A stretch of DNA of 64,000 bases from assembly GCF_014650955.1 (NCBI RefSeq), contig NZ_BMVY01000022.1, positions 62,001 to 126,000 of the forward strand, in the 5' to 3' direction. This DNA comes from Streptomyces tauricus. GTDB taxonomy: Bacteria > Actinomycetota > Actinomycetes > Streptomycetales > Streptomycetaceae. Position 1 is the stretch's first letter. Each line of letters opens with the position of its first letter. Below, in pieces: positions 18,342 to 27,052 of the stretch. Both the position numbers and the translations under genes were made by a program. The notes under the pieces were generated by a model. It saw only the letters and a list, made by a program, of their open reading frames with translations. It had not been told where the DNA came from and did no database searches.

Positions 18342-19196
18342 ATGACCGTCGCTCTGGAGACTCCGTCGACCGGTGCGCCCACGACCGTGTCCGGCCTGCT
18401 CTCCGACACGTATCGGCAGCTGACGCAGGTGTGCCCGGCGTTGACGGTGAGCGTGGCGGACCCGGTGTCCCGCTTCACCCGAAAGAGCCTGAGCGGCGCC
18501 GAGTTGACGAAAGATCAGGACGTTCTTGAGGCGTTCCTGTCGGCCGAGGACTCCCGCATCCGGGAACGCTACGACCACGTCCCGCGCCGCGATGTCGCCG
18601 CTTCCCGTGCCCTCCACGACTACGCGTGGTCGGTCGGCCTGCTGATGAGCGGCGTCTGGTACCTCACCGGCCGGGTGCCGCGTGTCCGCCCCGAGGACGT
18701 GCGGATCGACCTGTCGTCCGGCACGTTCGAGATCACCCCCGGACCGGATCTGGCCTGCCTGCCGCAGGACCCGGCAGGCGCTCTCCCCGGGGTCCTGACG
18801 GTGCCGCACGAGGAGGCTCTGCGGTCGGAGTTGCGGGTCGCCGTCGCCGACCACATGGAGCCGCTGCTCACCGCGGTCGCCCCCCACATCCGCCGCGGCC
18901 CGCGCGCGCTGTGGGGCCTGGTCACCGACGACCTCGTCTCCGGCATCTGGTACCTCGGTCGCATGCTCGGCCGGGAACCGGACTCCGTGCGGGCCGCCAC
19001 CGCGCTGCTGCCTTCCGCCGTCCCGCCCTTCCCCGGCGGGGCGGACTTCCGCCACCTCACCGGCGGCGACGGCCGGCAGCACCCGACCCGCACCCGTATG
19101 GGCTGCTGCCTCTACTACACGATCCGCCCCGCCGAGGCCTGCGCCACCTGCCCGCGCACCTGCGACGCCGAGCGACTGCGCCGGATCGAGTCCTGA
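18342..19196 (+). CDS. FhuF-like (2Fe-2S) siderophore-iron reductase
   Basis: 284 residues; ATG 18342 has AGGAG at 18332-18336. The C-terminus holds the FhuF cluster pattern GCCLYYTIRPAEACATCPRTC, a C-C-x10-C-x2-C iron-sulfur site. FhuF proteins reduce ferric siderophores in the cytoplasm to release iron. The gene lies 208 bases from the siderophore operon and faces away from it behind a shared iron box, so it very likely works on that siderophore. No uptake ABC transporter is adjacent. Confidence 0.9.
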   Translation: MTVALETPSTGAPTTVSGLLSDTYRQLTQVCPALTVSVADPVSRFTRKSLSGAELTKDQDVLEAFLSAEDSRIRERYDHVPRRDVAASRALHDYAWSVGLLMSGVWYLTGRVPRVRPEDVRIDLSSGTFEITPGPDLACLPQDPAGALPGVLTVPHEEALRSELRVAVADHMEPLLTAVAPHIRRGPRALWGLVTDDLVSGIWYLGRMLGREPDSVRAATALLPSAVPPFPGGADFRHLTGGDGRQHPTRTRMGCCLYYTIRPAEACATCPRTCDAERLRRIES

Positions 19197-19240
19197 ACCC
19201 CGCCGCACGCGAGTGCCCGCCGCACACGAGTCCCGTCATG

Positions 19241-19282
19241 CACTGAGGGGCCGACGGACGGAACGCCGCCGGCCCCTCAGTG
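19241..19282. terminator. Bidirectional terminator between converging genes
   Basis: A perfect 13-bp stem, CACTGAGGGGCCG (19241-19253) pairing with CGGCCCCTCAGTG (19270-19282), with a 16-base loop. It sits between the stop codons of the iron reductase and the converging amidase gene. There is no U-run, as is usual in Streptomyces. Confidence 0.8.
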
Positions 19283-19301
19283 AGAACGTCCACGCGGACG
19301 T

Positions 19302-21359
19302 CTACGCGGACGGCATCACCCGCACATCGGCGGCCCGTACGAACGCCACCCGGTGTCCGAACTGGATCTCGTAGTACAGGTCCGAACCCCGCACCACCCG
19401 GTGCGGTGCCGTGTCGAAGGTCGGCGCGTAGAAGTACTCGCCGGGCACCTTGTCACCGACCGCGTACTTCTGCCCCGCGAGCAGCTTGTACGGCAGCGGC
19501 GAGACCGCCTGGACGGGCACACCCGCCGGGTACGCCTCCTTCTCCGGGTACGCGCGCCCGTACACGGGGATCTCGGCCAGCCCGTCCTTCGGGGTGATGA
19601 CGGAACCGGCCGCGTCCACCGCCGTCGGCTGCTTCGCCGGGTTCTTGAACCAGGCCTTCTGGCCGAGGTACCAGATGGCGGTCCAGTCCCCGTCGCGCCC
19701 GGCGACCGCGTACTGCTGACCGGTGGAGACCCGTGAACCCAGGTCGTTCACGCCGGTCGTGGAGTCGCCACCGCCGGGCCGCAGGCCGATGTCCTTGACG
19801 AGCGGGGCGTCCTCGCGCGGCTCGGTGTAGAGGCGTACGGCGCTCGATCCGTGGACGGGGCAGGGTTCACCGGCGGTGACGCAGCCGGTGAACACCGGCT
19901 TGTTCGTGGCGAACTTCGGTGCGACGGTCACCAGGCCGCCCTTCGGGCCCGCCGTCGCGCGCAGCGGCTTGCCGAGCAGCGCGAAGTAGTGCGCCCAGTC
20001 CCAGTACGGGCCCGGATCCGTGTGCATCCCCGGGATGGTCGCGGTCGTCGTACCGGGCACGGTGTCGTGGCCGAGGATGTGCTGCCGGTCCAGCGGGATG
20101 CCGTACTTCTTGGCCAGGTACGTCACCAGACGCGCCGACGACCGGTACATCGCCTCCGTGTACCAGGTGTCGGGCGCGGTCAGGAATCCCTCGTGCTCCA
20201 GGCCGATCGACTTGGAGTTGATGTACCAGTTGCCCGCGTGCCAGGCCACGTCCTTGGCCTTCACATGCTGTGCGATGTGGCCATCGGACGAGCGCAGGGT
20301 GTATTGCCACGACACATAGGTGGGGTCCTGCACCATGGTGAGGACGCCGTCCCAGGCGCCCTCGGTGTCGTGGACGACGATGTACTTGATGCTCTGGGAC
20401 TTCGGCCGGTCGCCCAGATCGTGGTTGCCGTAGTCACCGTCCCCGAACTCCTCGTACGGCGCCGGAATCCACTCGCAGGACACGGTCGACGGGCACTCGG
20501 TGGCGCCCGCGGCGGGCGCCCGCAGTCCCGCCTCCCTCAGCTGGGCCGTCGCCGGGCGCAGGCGGGGCTGCGCGGCGAGCGCGATCCGCTGCCCCGCGTC
20601 CGTCGTGCGCTCCTCGCCGCGACGGATCACGTCGAAGACGTCGTCGGCGTACCTCGCGGCCGTCGCCGTGTCGTCCGCGCCCGAGTAGCGCGCCACCGCT
20701 CCGTACCAGTCGGCCGCGTCGTCACTGAGCGGCTCACCGAGCCGCTTCTGGGCCGCGGCCAGCAGCGCGGCGCCGCCCGCCACGTTCGCGGCGGCGTCCG
20801 TGCGCAGCCGTTCCGCGGGGATGCCGCTCAGCTCGGCGGCCTTCGCCAGCGTCTTGAGGCGCGCCGGCAGCTGATCGTTCTCCGGCACCTGCGCGTCAGT
20901 GACCTGCGAGCCCGTGACCTTCGTGTCGGGCAGGAGGGTGTCGCGGGAGTCGTCACCCCGGGGGTCCTCCGTACCGTCGCTGTGGTGCGGTGCCACGGTC
21001 CGGGCGATCGCCGTGCGGGCGTCGGTCAGATGCATCGGCCCGTAGCCGCCCGTCACGCTCGGAGCCCCCGCGTGCGTGTCCCAGCGGGACTGCAGATAGG
21101 AGACGGCGAGGAGCACGCTGAGCGGTACGTCGTACTCGTCGGCCGCGTCGGAGAAAGCATTCTGCAGAGCCGCGGAAGGCGGGGAGGACGACTGCGCGGA
21201 GGACGCGGACGTCTGCCCGTCGCCGTTGTCGCTTCCGCCGTCGTACGGGGCGGCGCCGAGCAGGGGCAGCAGCAGTGCGGCCGAGGCGACGGCACCCGCG
21301 GTCCGGAGGGCACGTCTGTGCCGGACGGACGTGCTGGGGTCGGTGGGGGATCCTCGCAA
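19302..21359 (-). CDS. Secreted N-acetylmuramoyl-L-alanine amidase (Amidase_2)
   Basis: 685 residues. The start is TTG at 21359, supported by AGGAGG (complement of 21366-21371) six bases upstream. A Sec-type signal (RRALRTAGAVASAALLLPLLGAA) leads to an N-terminal lysozyme/transglycosylase-like helical region (residues ~60-270), then the Zn amidase domain (~320-470) with its ligands in IVVHDTEG and LGHDTVPG...HTDPGPYWDW. The last ~200 residues contain SH3-like segments (GDWTAIWYLGQKAWFKNP). It cleaves the amide between muramic acid and the peptide stem of peptidoglycan outside the cell. Monocistronic. Confidence 0.92.
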   Translation of the reverse strand: MRGSPTDPSTSVRHRRALRTAGAVASAALLLPLLGAAPYDGGSDNGDGQTSASSAQSSSPPSAALQNAFSDAADEYDVPLSVLLAVSYLQSRWDTHAGAPSVTGGYGPMHLTDARTAIARTVAPHHSDGTEDPRGDDSRDTLLPDTKVTGSQVTDAQVPENDQLPARLKTLAKAAELSGIPAERLRTDAAANVAGGAALLAAAQKRLGEPLSDDAADWYGAVARYSGADDTATAARYADDVFDVIRRGEERTTDAGQRIALAAQPRLRPATAQLREAGLRAPAAGATECPSTVSCEWIPAPYEEFGDGDYGNHDLGDRPKSQSIKYIVVHDTEGAWDGVLTMVQDPTYVSWQYTLRSSDGHIAQHVKAKDVAWHAGNWYINSKSIGLEHEGFLTAPDTWYTEAMYRSSARLVTYLAKKYGIPLDRQHILGHDTVPGTTTATIPGMHTDPGPYWDWAHYFALLGKPLRATAGPKGGLVTVAPKFATNKPVFTGCVTAGEPCPVHGSSAVRLYTEPREDAPLVKDIGLRPGGGDSTTGVNDLGSRVSTGQQYAVAGRDGDWTAIWYLGQKAWFKNPAKQPTAVDAAGSVITPKDGLAEIPVYGRAYPEKEAYPAGVPVQAVSPLPYKLLAGQKYAVGDKVPGEYFYAPTFDTAPHRVVRGSDLYYEIQFGHRVAFVRAADVRVMPSA

Positions 21360-21570
21360 AGCAGGCCTCCTGGGACGATCGGGCGTGACGGTGCGTACGG
21401 GGGCGAGTGTGCGTCAGTGGTACCGGCTCTCCGACGATCCGTCAATCATTCCCAGAGGCGGACGATTTCCCACGTCAGCGGTGGGGGTTCACCGATTTCG
21501 GTGCGGTGGTGACCCGGCCTGCGAGGCGTCAGTGGAGTGGACCTCTGATGCAAAGGGCGGCGGACATGAA

Positions 21571-21615
21571 GAAGGCCCGCGGTGCGCCCTGTCCCTGGGC
21601 ATACCGCGGGCCTTC
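21571..21615 (-). terminator. Terminator downstream of the phosphotransferase gene
   Basis: A perfect 13-bp stem, GAAGGCCCGCGGT (21571-21583) with ACCGCGGGCCTTC (21603-21615), whose loop holds a smaller GCCC/GGGC hairpin. It begins nine bases past the stop of the leftward phosphotransferase gene. Confidence 0.8.
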
Positions 21616-21623
21616 CGTCCCCG

Positions 21624-22763
21624 TCAGCGAGTACCGACCGCCGCACGAACGGCCTTGCGGGCCATCTGGCAGTCGTCGTGCAGCCGCCTCAGCAGCAGCC
21701 GCTGTTCCTCACCGGACGGCGCGGCGCCCGGGTGGGCCGGTCCCGGTGCCGCCGGGGTCGCCTCGTGCATGGACCGCTGCACGGCCGTCTCGTACGTACG
21801 GATCTCCCTGGTCAGGACGAGCATCAGGTTCACCAGGAACGCGTCACGCGCCGCGGGTCCCGCCGACTGGGCCAGCTGGCTGATCTGGCGGCGGGCGCCG
21901 GGCGCCTCCCCGAGGACCGCCCACAGCGTGGCCAGGTCGTACCCCGGCAGATACCAGCCCGCGTGCTCCCAGTCCACCAGCACTGGACCGGCCGGTGACA
22001 GGAGCATGTTCGACAGGAGGGAATCGCCGTGACAGAACTGGCCCATGCCCTGGCGGCCGGCCGAGTGTGCGATGCCGTGCACCAGTTTCTGCAGGTCGCC
22101 CATGTCCCGGTCGGTGAGCAACCCCAGCTCGTGGTACCGGGAGATCCGCGCCGCGTAGTCCAGCGGGGCGTCGAACGTCCCCGCCGGCGGTCGCCACGCG
22201 TTCAGCCGGCAGATCGCGCCGAGTGCCGCCCTGATGTCCGCGCGGGGCGGCGCCTCCACCGGATGCCGGTTCAGCGCCGCCACCCGTCCCGGCATCCGCT
22301 CGATCACCAGGGTGCAGTTGTCCGGGTCCGCCGCGATCAGCCGCGGCACCCGCACCGGTGGCCGGTGCCGGACGAACGAGCGGTATGCCGCTATCTCGTG
22401 CCGGATCCGCTCGGTCCACACGGGGGAGTGGTCCAGTAAACACTTGGCCACGGCGGTGCTGCGCCCTGTCGTACCCACCAGGAGCACGGAGCGTCCGCTG
22501 CGGCGCAGCACCTGCACCGGAGCGAACTCCGGACAGATCCGGTGCACCGACGCGATCGCCGTACGCAGTTGGGCGCCCTGGGGGCCGGACAAGTCGAGTC
22601 TCCCGCTGAGCGGTGGTGTCCCGAGCCCCGGGATGCGCCGTGCCCGGCCGGCACCCAGCACGGGGGCCGTCGGACGCGCGGGGTCGAGGTAGGGGCCGCC
22701 GCCACCCGGGCGGGCGTGCAGCGACCGGGGTGGGGCGGACACGGAGGACGATGCTGTGTACAT
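21624..22763 (-). CDS. Aminoglycoside phosphotransferase-family kinase
   Basis: 379 residues from ATG 22763 (MYTASSS); the frame is open upstream but the extra part is not protein-like. The ribosome site is weak (AAGGGA, ~12 bases away). The N-terminal ~60 residues are Pro/Ala-rich. The kinase core has the nucleotide lysine region TAVAKCLLDHS, the Brenner-type loop HGDSLLSNMLL with its catalytic Asp and Mg-binding Asn, and VDWEHAGWYLPGYDLA. Members phosphorylate small molecules (sugars, antibiotics, amino acids). Nothing indicates drug resistance. The NsdB-like regulator diverges from it. Confidence 0.85.
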   Translation of the reverse strand: MYTASSSVSAPPRSLHARPGGGGPYLDPARPTAPVLGAGRARRIPGLGTPPLSGRLDLSGPQGAQLRTAIASVHRICPEFAPVQVLRRSGRSVLLVGTTGRSTAVAKCLLDHSPVWTERIRHEIAAYRSFVRHRPPVRVPRLIAADPDNCTLVIERMPGRVAALNRHPVEAPPRADIRAALGAICRLNAWRPPAGTFDAPLDYAARISRYHELGLLTDRDMGDLQKLVHGIAHSAGRQGMGQFCHGDSLLSNMLLSPAGPVLVDWEHAGWYLPGYDLATLWAVLGEAPGARRQISQLAQSAGPAARDAFLVNLMLVLTREIRTYETAVQRSMHEATPAAPGPAHPGAAPSGEEQRLLLRRLHDDCQMARKAVRAAVGTR

Positions 22764-22995
22764 GGGCGAAACAGATCCCTTCGTGTGCCGGCGAGTTGCC
22801 GCGCTACCCGCCCCGGTCGCGCCGGTACACCCTGGGGAATGTCCCTCGGTGACCGGGTCGGGGTGGCGCGTTCCTACCTGACACCCGGCGCCCACTGGCA
22901 CACCATCTGGCGTGCCCTGGCGAACCCTGGCGAATAGTCGCTCAGCAACTGACAGACGGTTACTGTCAACTCAGCCGAGAACCTGGGGGCTTGAC
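22764..22995. promoter_or_regulatory. Divergent promoter region with inverted repeat TGACAG-N7-CTGTCA
   Basis: The 232-base gap separates the phosphotransferase from the NsdB-like gene. It holds the inverted repeat TGACAG (22950-22955) and CTGTCA (22963-22968), 28 bases before the rightward GTG start, and a duplicated CCCTGGCGA at 22916-22933. The inverted repeat is a candidate operator; the binding protein is unknown. Confidence 0.45.
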
Positions 22996-24492
22996 GTGAG
23001 CGGACAACCCAACACCCGACTGTCGGACCTGTTCGGCCTGGCCGGCTGGTCCAAGGGCGAACTCGCGAGGATGGTCAACCGGCAGGCGGCGGCCATGGGC
23101 CACCCCCAGCTGGCGACGGACACCTCAAGGGTGCGGCGGTGGATCGACACGGGAGAGATCCCGCGCGATCCGGTGCCGCGGGTGCTGGCAGCACTGTTCA
23201 CCGAGCGTCTCGGCCGTGTCGTGACCATCGAGGATCTCGGTCTGGTCCGGCACGGGCGTACGGGGAAACGGCCGGGCGGCGGGAGTGAACATCCCGACGG
23301 CGTGCCGTGGGCGCCCGAGCGGACTGCCGCGGTCCTCACCGAATTCACGGGAATGGACCTCATGCTCAACCGACGCGGCTTGGTGGGCGCGGGCGCCGCG
23401 CTCGCCGCAGGATCCGCAATCAGCAGCTCCATGCACGAGTGGCTGCACACCGATCCGGCCCTGGTGGCCGACGCCCCTGAAACCGACGATCTCCTGCACG
23501 CCGACCCCGCTGGGTTCGACCGTTACGAGGCCGCCCCCATCGGGTCGCAGGAGATCGAGGAACTGGAGCGCTCGGTCGAGGTGTTCCGGGCCTGGGACGC
23601 GGCCCGCGGTGGCGGCCTGCAGAGAAAGGCTGTCGTAGGACAGCTCAACGAAGTGGGAGGAATGCTCTCCTACCGGCACCCCGACCATCTGCAGCGGCGC
23701 CTGTGGGGCGTCGCCGCCAACCTCGCCGTCCTCGCTGGCTGGATGTCGCACGACGTCGGCCTGGAGCCCACGGCGCAGAAGTACTTCATCATCGCCGCCC
23801 ACGCGGCCCGGGAAGGCGGTGACCGGCCCCGGGCGGGCGAGGCGCTCTCCCGGGCGGCCCGCCAGATGGTGCACCTGGGCCGGCCCGACGACGCGCTGGA
23901 CCTCATGAACCTCGCCAAGTCGGGATCCGGCGACGAGGTCCTGCCGCGTACGCGGGCCATGCTCTACACCATCGAGGCCTGGGCACAGGCGTCGCTGGGC
24001 AAGGGTCAGGCCATGCGGCGCACCCTGGGCGAGGCGGAGGACCTCTTCGTCTCGGACAAGGGCGACGTGCCGCCACCGAGCTGGATGCAGCTCTTCGACG
24101 AGGCGGACATGCACGGGATGCAGGCCCTGGCCTACCGGACGCTCGCGGAGCACGACCCGGCCGCGGCCGCCGTCGCGCAGCGCCACGCCAAGGAGGCTCT
24201 GGCGCTGCGGGAGAAGGGCCGGGACCGGTCGAAGATCTTCGACCATCTCTCGCTCGCCTCCGCCTGCTTCATCGCCGACGACCCCGAGCAGGCCGACCGG
24301 TACGCACGCCTGGCCCTGACGTCGATGGGTTCGAACTCGTCCCATCGCACCTGGGACCGGCTCCGGGAGATGTACCGGCTGACGGGGCAGTACTCCAGCT
24401 ATCCGAAGATCCACGATCTGCGGGAGGAGATCAAACTGTCCCTGCCCAAGGGCTCGTTGAAGCCGAGGGGCAGCAACGGCGCACGGGCGTAA
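22996..24492 (+). CDS. nsdB: NsdA/NsdB-type developmental regulator with TPR-like helices
   Basis: 498 residues, GTG 22996 after a GGGGG run. The N-terminus matches the conserved start of Streptomyces Nsd proteins: NTRLSDLFGLAGWSKGELAR followed by an HTH-like segment ending RWIDTGEIPRDPVPRVLAAL. The C-terminal two thirds are TPR-like helical repeats (LGRPDDALDLMNLAKSG, EQADRYARLALTSMG). NsdA and NsdB negatively affect sporulation and antibiotic production in S. coelicolor. NsdB is favoured because the ammonium-transporter genes I recall beside nsdA are absent here; the choice is an inference. Confidence 0.8.
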   Translation: MSGQPNTRLSDLFGLAGWSKGELARMVNRQAAAMGHPQLATDTSRVRRWIDTGEIPRDPVPRVLAALFTERLGRVVTIEDLGLVRHGRTGKRPGGGSEHPDGVPWAPERTAAVLTEFTGMDLMLNRRGLVGAGAALAAGSAISSSMHEWLHTDPALVADAPETDDLLHADPAGFDRYEAAPIGSQEIEELERSVEVFRAWDAARGGGLQRKAVVGQLNEVGGMLSYRHPDHLQRRLWGVAANLAVLAGWMSHDVGLEPTAQKYFIIAAHAAREGGDRPRAGEALSRAARQMVHLGRPDDALDLMNLAKSGSGDEVLPRTRAMLYTIEAWAQASLGKGQAMRRTLGEAEDLFVSDKGDVPPPSWMQLFDEADMHGMQALAYRTLAEHDPAAAAVAQRHAKEALALREKGRDRSKIFDHLSLASACFIADDPEQADRYARLALTSMGSNSSHRTWDRLREMYRLTGQYSSYPKIHDLREEIKLSLPKGSLKPRGSNGARA

Positions 24493-24537
24493 GGGGTCCG
24501 CGCCCCGAGATCGGCGATCCGGGCCGCCCGCCTCAGG

Positions 24538-24569
24538 ACTCCTCAGACGGTGAACTCCTCAGGCGGTGA
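24538..24569. repeat. 16-bp tandem duplication at the phosphatase 3' end
   Basis: ACTCCTCAGACGGTGA (24538-24553) and ACTCCTCAGGCGGTGA (24554-24569) differ by one base. The second copy contains the stop codon of the leftward phosphatase gene, so its last codons and stop are duplicated downstream. Confidence 0.8.
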
Positions 24570-26031
24570 CCCGGGCGAGCAGTACGCAGGCGTCGTCCTC
24601 GCGTTCCGTCTCCCCGAACTCCTCCACCACTGTCCGTACGCAGTCCTGGGCGCTGCGGGCCTGCTGGAAGCGGGGGGCCAGGTCGAGGAGACGGCTGACG
24701 TCCGCGGTGCTCTCCACCGTCCCGGTCGCGTCCGCTCGGGGGCGTCCCCACCGTGGGGGCACCAGTCCGTCGGTGTGCAGGAGCAGCAGGTCGCCCGGTT
24801 CCAGGGGCACTTCGGCCTGCCCGTAGACGGCACCCGAGGTGGCGCCGAGCAGGACGCCGTCCGGCGGAGCCAGCATGCGCCCCGTCCCGTTGCGGAACAG
24901 CAGCGGGGCGGGGTGTCCGGCCTGCGCCCAGACGAGGGTCCGGCTCCTCGGCCGGTAGCGGCAGCACACCGCGCTGCCCAGGGCCGGCTGGACGGAGGAG
25001 TCGAGTAACTGGTTGAGCCAGGACATGAGCTGGCCCGGCTCGGTGCCCGCCACCGCCATGCCGCGCAGCGCGCCGAGCAGCATCGCCATGCCCGAGGTGA
25101 CGGCGACGCCGTGGCCGGTGAGGTCGCCGACGCTCAACAGGGTCTGCCCGTCGGGCATGTCGAGGGCGTCGTACCAGTTGCCGCCGATCAGCGAGCTGGT
25201 CGAGGAGGGCAGATAGCGGGCGGCCAGATCCAGTGCTCCCGGGCCCTGCCGCGGGAGCGGCGGGGAGCCGCGCCACGGCGGCAGGACGGCTTCCTGCAAC
25301 TCGACCGCGAGACGGTGTTCGGTCCGGGCGGCCTGCCGTTGGCGCTGCAGCGAGTCGTGGGTCTCGCTGACGGTCCGCTGGCTGCGCCGCAGTTCGCTGA
25401 CGTCCCGCAGGACGGCCCACATCGACGCGGTGCTGCCGTCCGCGTCGAGCACCGGCTCACCCATCATGTGCACGGTCCGTACGCCGCCGTCGGGCCGGAC
25501 CATACGGAACTCCCCGTCGATCGGTTTGCCGTCGATCAGACAGTCCGTGACCATCGAGGTCAGCCTCGGCCGGTCCTCGTCGAGGACGACGGAGGGCAGT
25601 TCGTCGAGGGTGAGCGGGGGAGCGGCGGGGTCCCGGCCGAGGATCTGGTACAGCTCACCGGACCAGGTCGCCTCGTCCGTCAGCAGGTTCCACTCGGCAC
25701 TGCCGACCCGGCTGATCAGCGAGCCGCGCCCGGGGGACGCGGGCGGCACGGCCCGTACGGCGGGAGCTGCCGGCTCCTGCTCGGGGGGCGCGGCCGAGGG
25801 GCCGTCCCGCAACTGCGACAAGTGCGCGTCGAGGTCGTCGAGTTGATGCACGGCCAGGTCGCACAGGGCGCGCTGCCAGCGCCCCTCCGGGTCCGTGCGG
25901 TCGGCCGGCGCGTCGCGCCGTACGGCGTCCATGTCGCCCCGGAGGCGGCGCGTCTGCGAGATGAGCGCGTCGACCGAGCCGCGCGGAGGCGGCTGGGCGG
26001 CCGGATGGTCCGCCGGGAGTGGGGACGGCAT
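24559..26031 (-). CDS. PAS domain SpoIIE-type PP2C phosphatase
   Basis: 490 residues from ATG 26031 with GGAG six bases upstream. An N-terminal helical region (LISQTRRLRGDMDAVRRD) leads to a PAS domain (~residues 120-230, VGSAEWNLLTDEATWSGELY to MWAVLRDVSELRRSQR) and a SpoIIE phosphatase domain (~260-490) with the metal-binding aspartates in GGNWYDALDMPDG, VGDLTGHG and LLHTDGLV. Such proteins dephosphorylate anti-anti-sigma factors in response to a sensed ligand. No RsbV/RsbW-type genes are adjacent, so its targets are encoded elsewhere. It converges on the NsdB-like gene. Confidence 0.92.
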   Translation of the reverse strand: MPSPLPADHPAAQPPPRGSVDALISQTRRLRGDMDAVRRDAPADRTDPEGRWQRALCDLAVHQLDDLDAHLSQLRDGPSAAPPEQEPAAPAVRAVPPASPGRGSLISRVGSAEWNLLTDEATWSGELYQILGRDPAAPPLTLDELPSVVLDEDRPRLTSMVTDCLIDGKPIDGEFRMVRPDGGVRTVHMMGEPVLDADGSTASMWAVLRDVSELRRSQRTVSETHDSLQRQRQAARTEHRLAVELQEAVLPPWRGSPPLPRQGPGALDLAARYLPSSTSSLIGGNWYDALDMPDGQTLLSVGDLTGHGVAVTSGMAMLLGALRGMAVAGTEPGQLMSWLNQLLDSSVQPALGSAVCCRYRPRSRTLVWAQAGHPAPLLFRNGTGRMLAPPDGVLLGATSGAVYGQAEVPLEPGDLLLLHTDGLVPPRWGRPRADATGTVESTADVSRLLDLAPRFQQARSAQDCVRTVVEEFGETEREDDACVLLARVTA

Positions 26032-26221
26032 GACGTACTCCGATGCAGGCACGGTACGACCAAGGCAGGGGGAGGGACCGCTACGACTGTTGCACAGCCC
26101 GCGACGCGCTGTAAGGGATTCGGCAACACACGAGAGGGTGGTGCCTGAGGCATGTGCCGCTGTCCTCACGGAGGACCTGACCGGGACGAATCCCGTACGC
26201 GGATCGGCGGTCGAGCCGTAC

Positions 26222-26977
26222 TCAACCGAGGTGAGCCTGAAGGGCGCTCCCCGCCCCTGCCAGTCGCAGCACGGCGTCCAGACCCCGGGGCTCGCCCGGT
26301 ACGGCTCCGGCGGGCAGCACGTAGGCGCGGAGCCCGGCGCCCGCCGCCCCGCCGTCCTTCGCCGGATGGTCGCCCACCATCAGTGTCCCGGCGGGCGCGA
26401 CCCCCAGCTCGCGGCAGGCGTGCCCGAAGAGCGCCGGGTCGGGCTTCTCCGTGCCGTACGCGTAGGAGTGCACCCACGACGAGAAGTACCGGTCGAGCCC
26501 GTGGTGCGCGAACGTCGGCCGCAGGTCCCAGCCCACGTCACTGACCACGCCCAGGGCGATCCCCTCGTCGGTCAGCCGTGCGAGCGTCGAAGCCGTGTCC
26601 GCGTACGGCACCCAGTGCTCGGGCGCCTGCAACTGCGCGTAGAGCGCGTCCGCGTGCGGCGCGAGCTCCCGCACCGACGCGTACCACGTGGTGAACGCGT
26701 GCCGGTGCGCGCGCGAGGACACATCACGCCCACGCTGCGCCTCGATGACGTCCGGGTCGACCAGCCCTTTCTCTAGCCCGTCCAGAAGCTCGTCCATCTC
26801 CCGCTCGCCGACCGGGCGTTGGAGCGCGGTGCGGATCCGGTCCGCGTACGCGCCCATCTGGAAGAGCGTGCCGCCGAAGTCGAACAGGACGGCCCGGACG
26901 GGCGACGGGCCCTGCGTGGAAGGCGCGGCGCGCAGGGGCCCCTCGGGGCCGCAGACCGGGAGCGGGGAGCGAGTCAT
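26222..26977 (-). CDS. HAD-family hydrolase
   Basis: 251 residues, ATG 26977 with AGGAAG upstream. HAD motifs: motif I is VLFDFGGTLFQ, with the nucleophile Asp but Gly-Gly in place of the usual second Asp region; motif II lies in GVVSDVGWD; motif IV is MVGDHPAKDGGAAGAG. A helical cap lies at residues ~45-130. The atypical motif I (D-F-G-G-T) is known in active HAD phosphatases. Likely a small-molecule phosphatase; substrate unknown. Confidence 0.9.
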   Translation of the reverse strand: MTRSPLPVCGPEGPLRAAPSTQGPSPVRAVLFDFGGTLFQMGAYADRIRTALQRPVGEREMDELLDGLEKGLVDPDVIEAQRGRDVSSRAHRHAFTTWYASVRELAPHADALYAQLQAPEHWVPYADTASTLARLTDEGIALGVVSDVGWDLRPTFAHHGLDRYFSSWVHSYAYGTEKPDPALFGHACRELGVAPAGTLMVGDHPAKDGGAAGAGLRAYVLPAGAVPGEPRGLDAVLRLAGAGSALQAHLG

Positions 26978-27052
26978 TCGATCTTCCTAGCCGCTCCGCC
27001 CGGCAGGGGCAATGGTCGTGTTCCGGTCGGCGCCCCCCGGGGGGAGGGCAGG

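Noticed and set aside
21624..22763. Aminoglycoside resistance gene
   Set aside because: The kinase has the family fold but nothing specific to antibiotic-modifying enzymes, no resistance context, and such kinases are common housekeeping proteins in Streptomyces.
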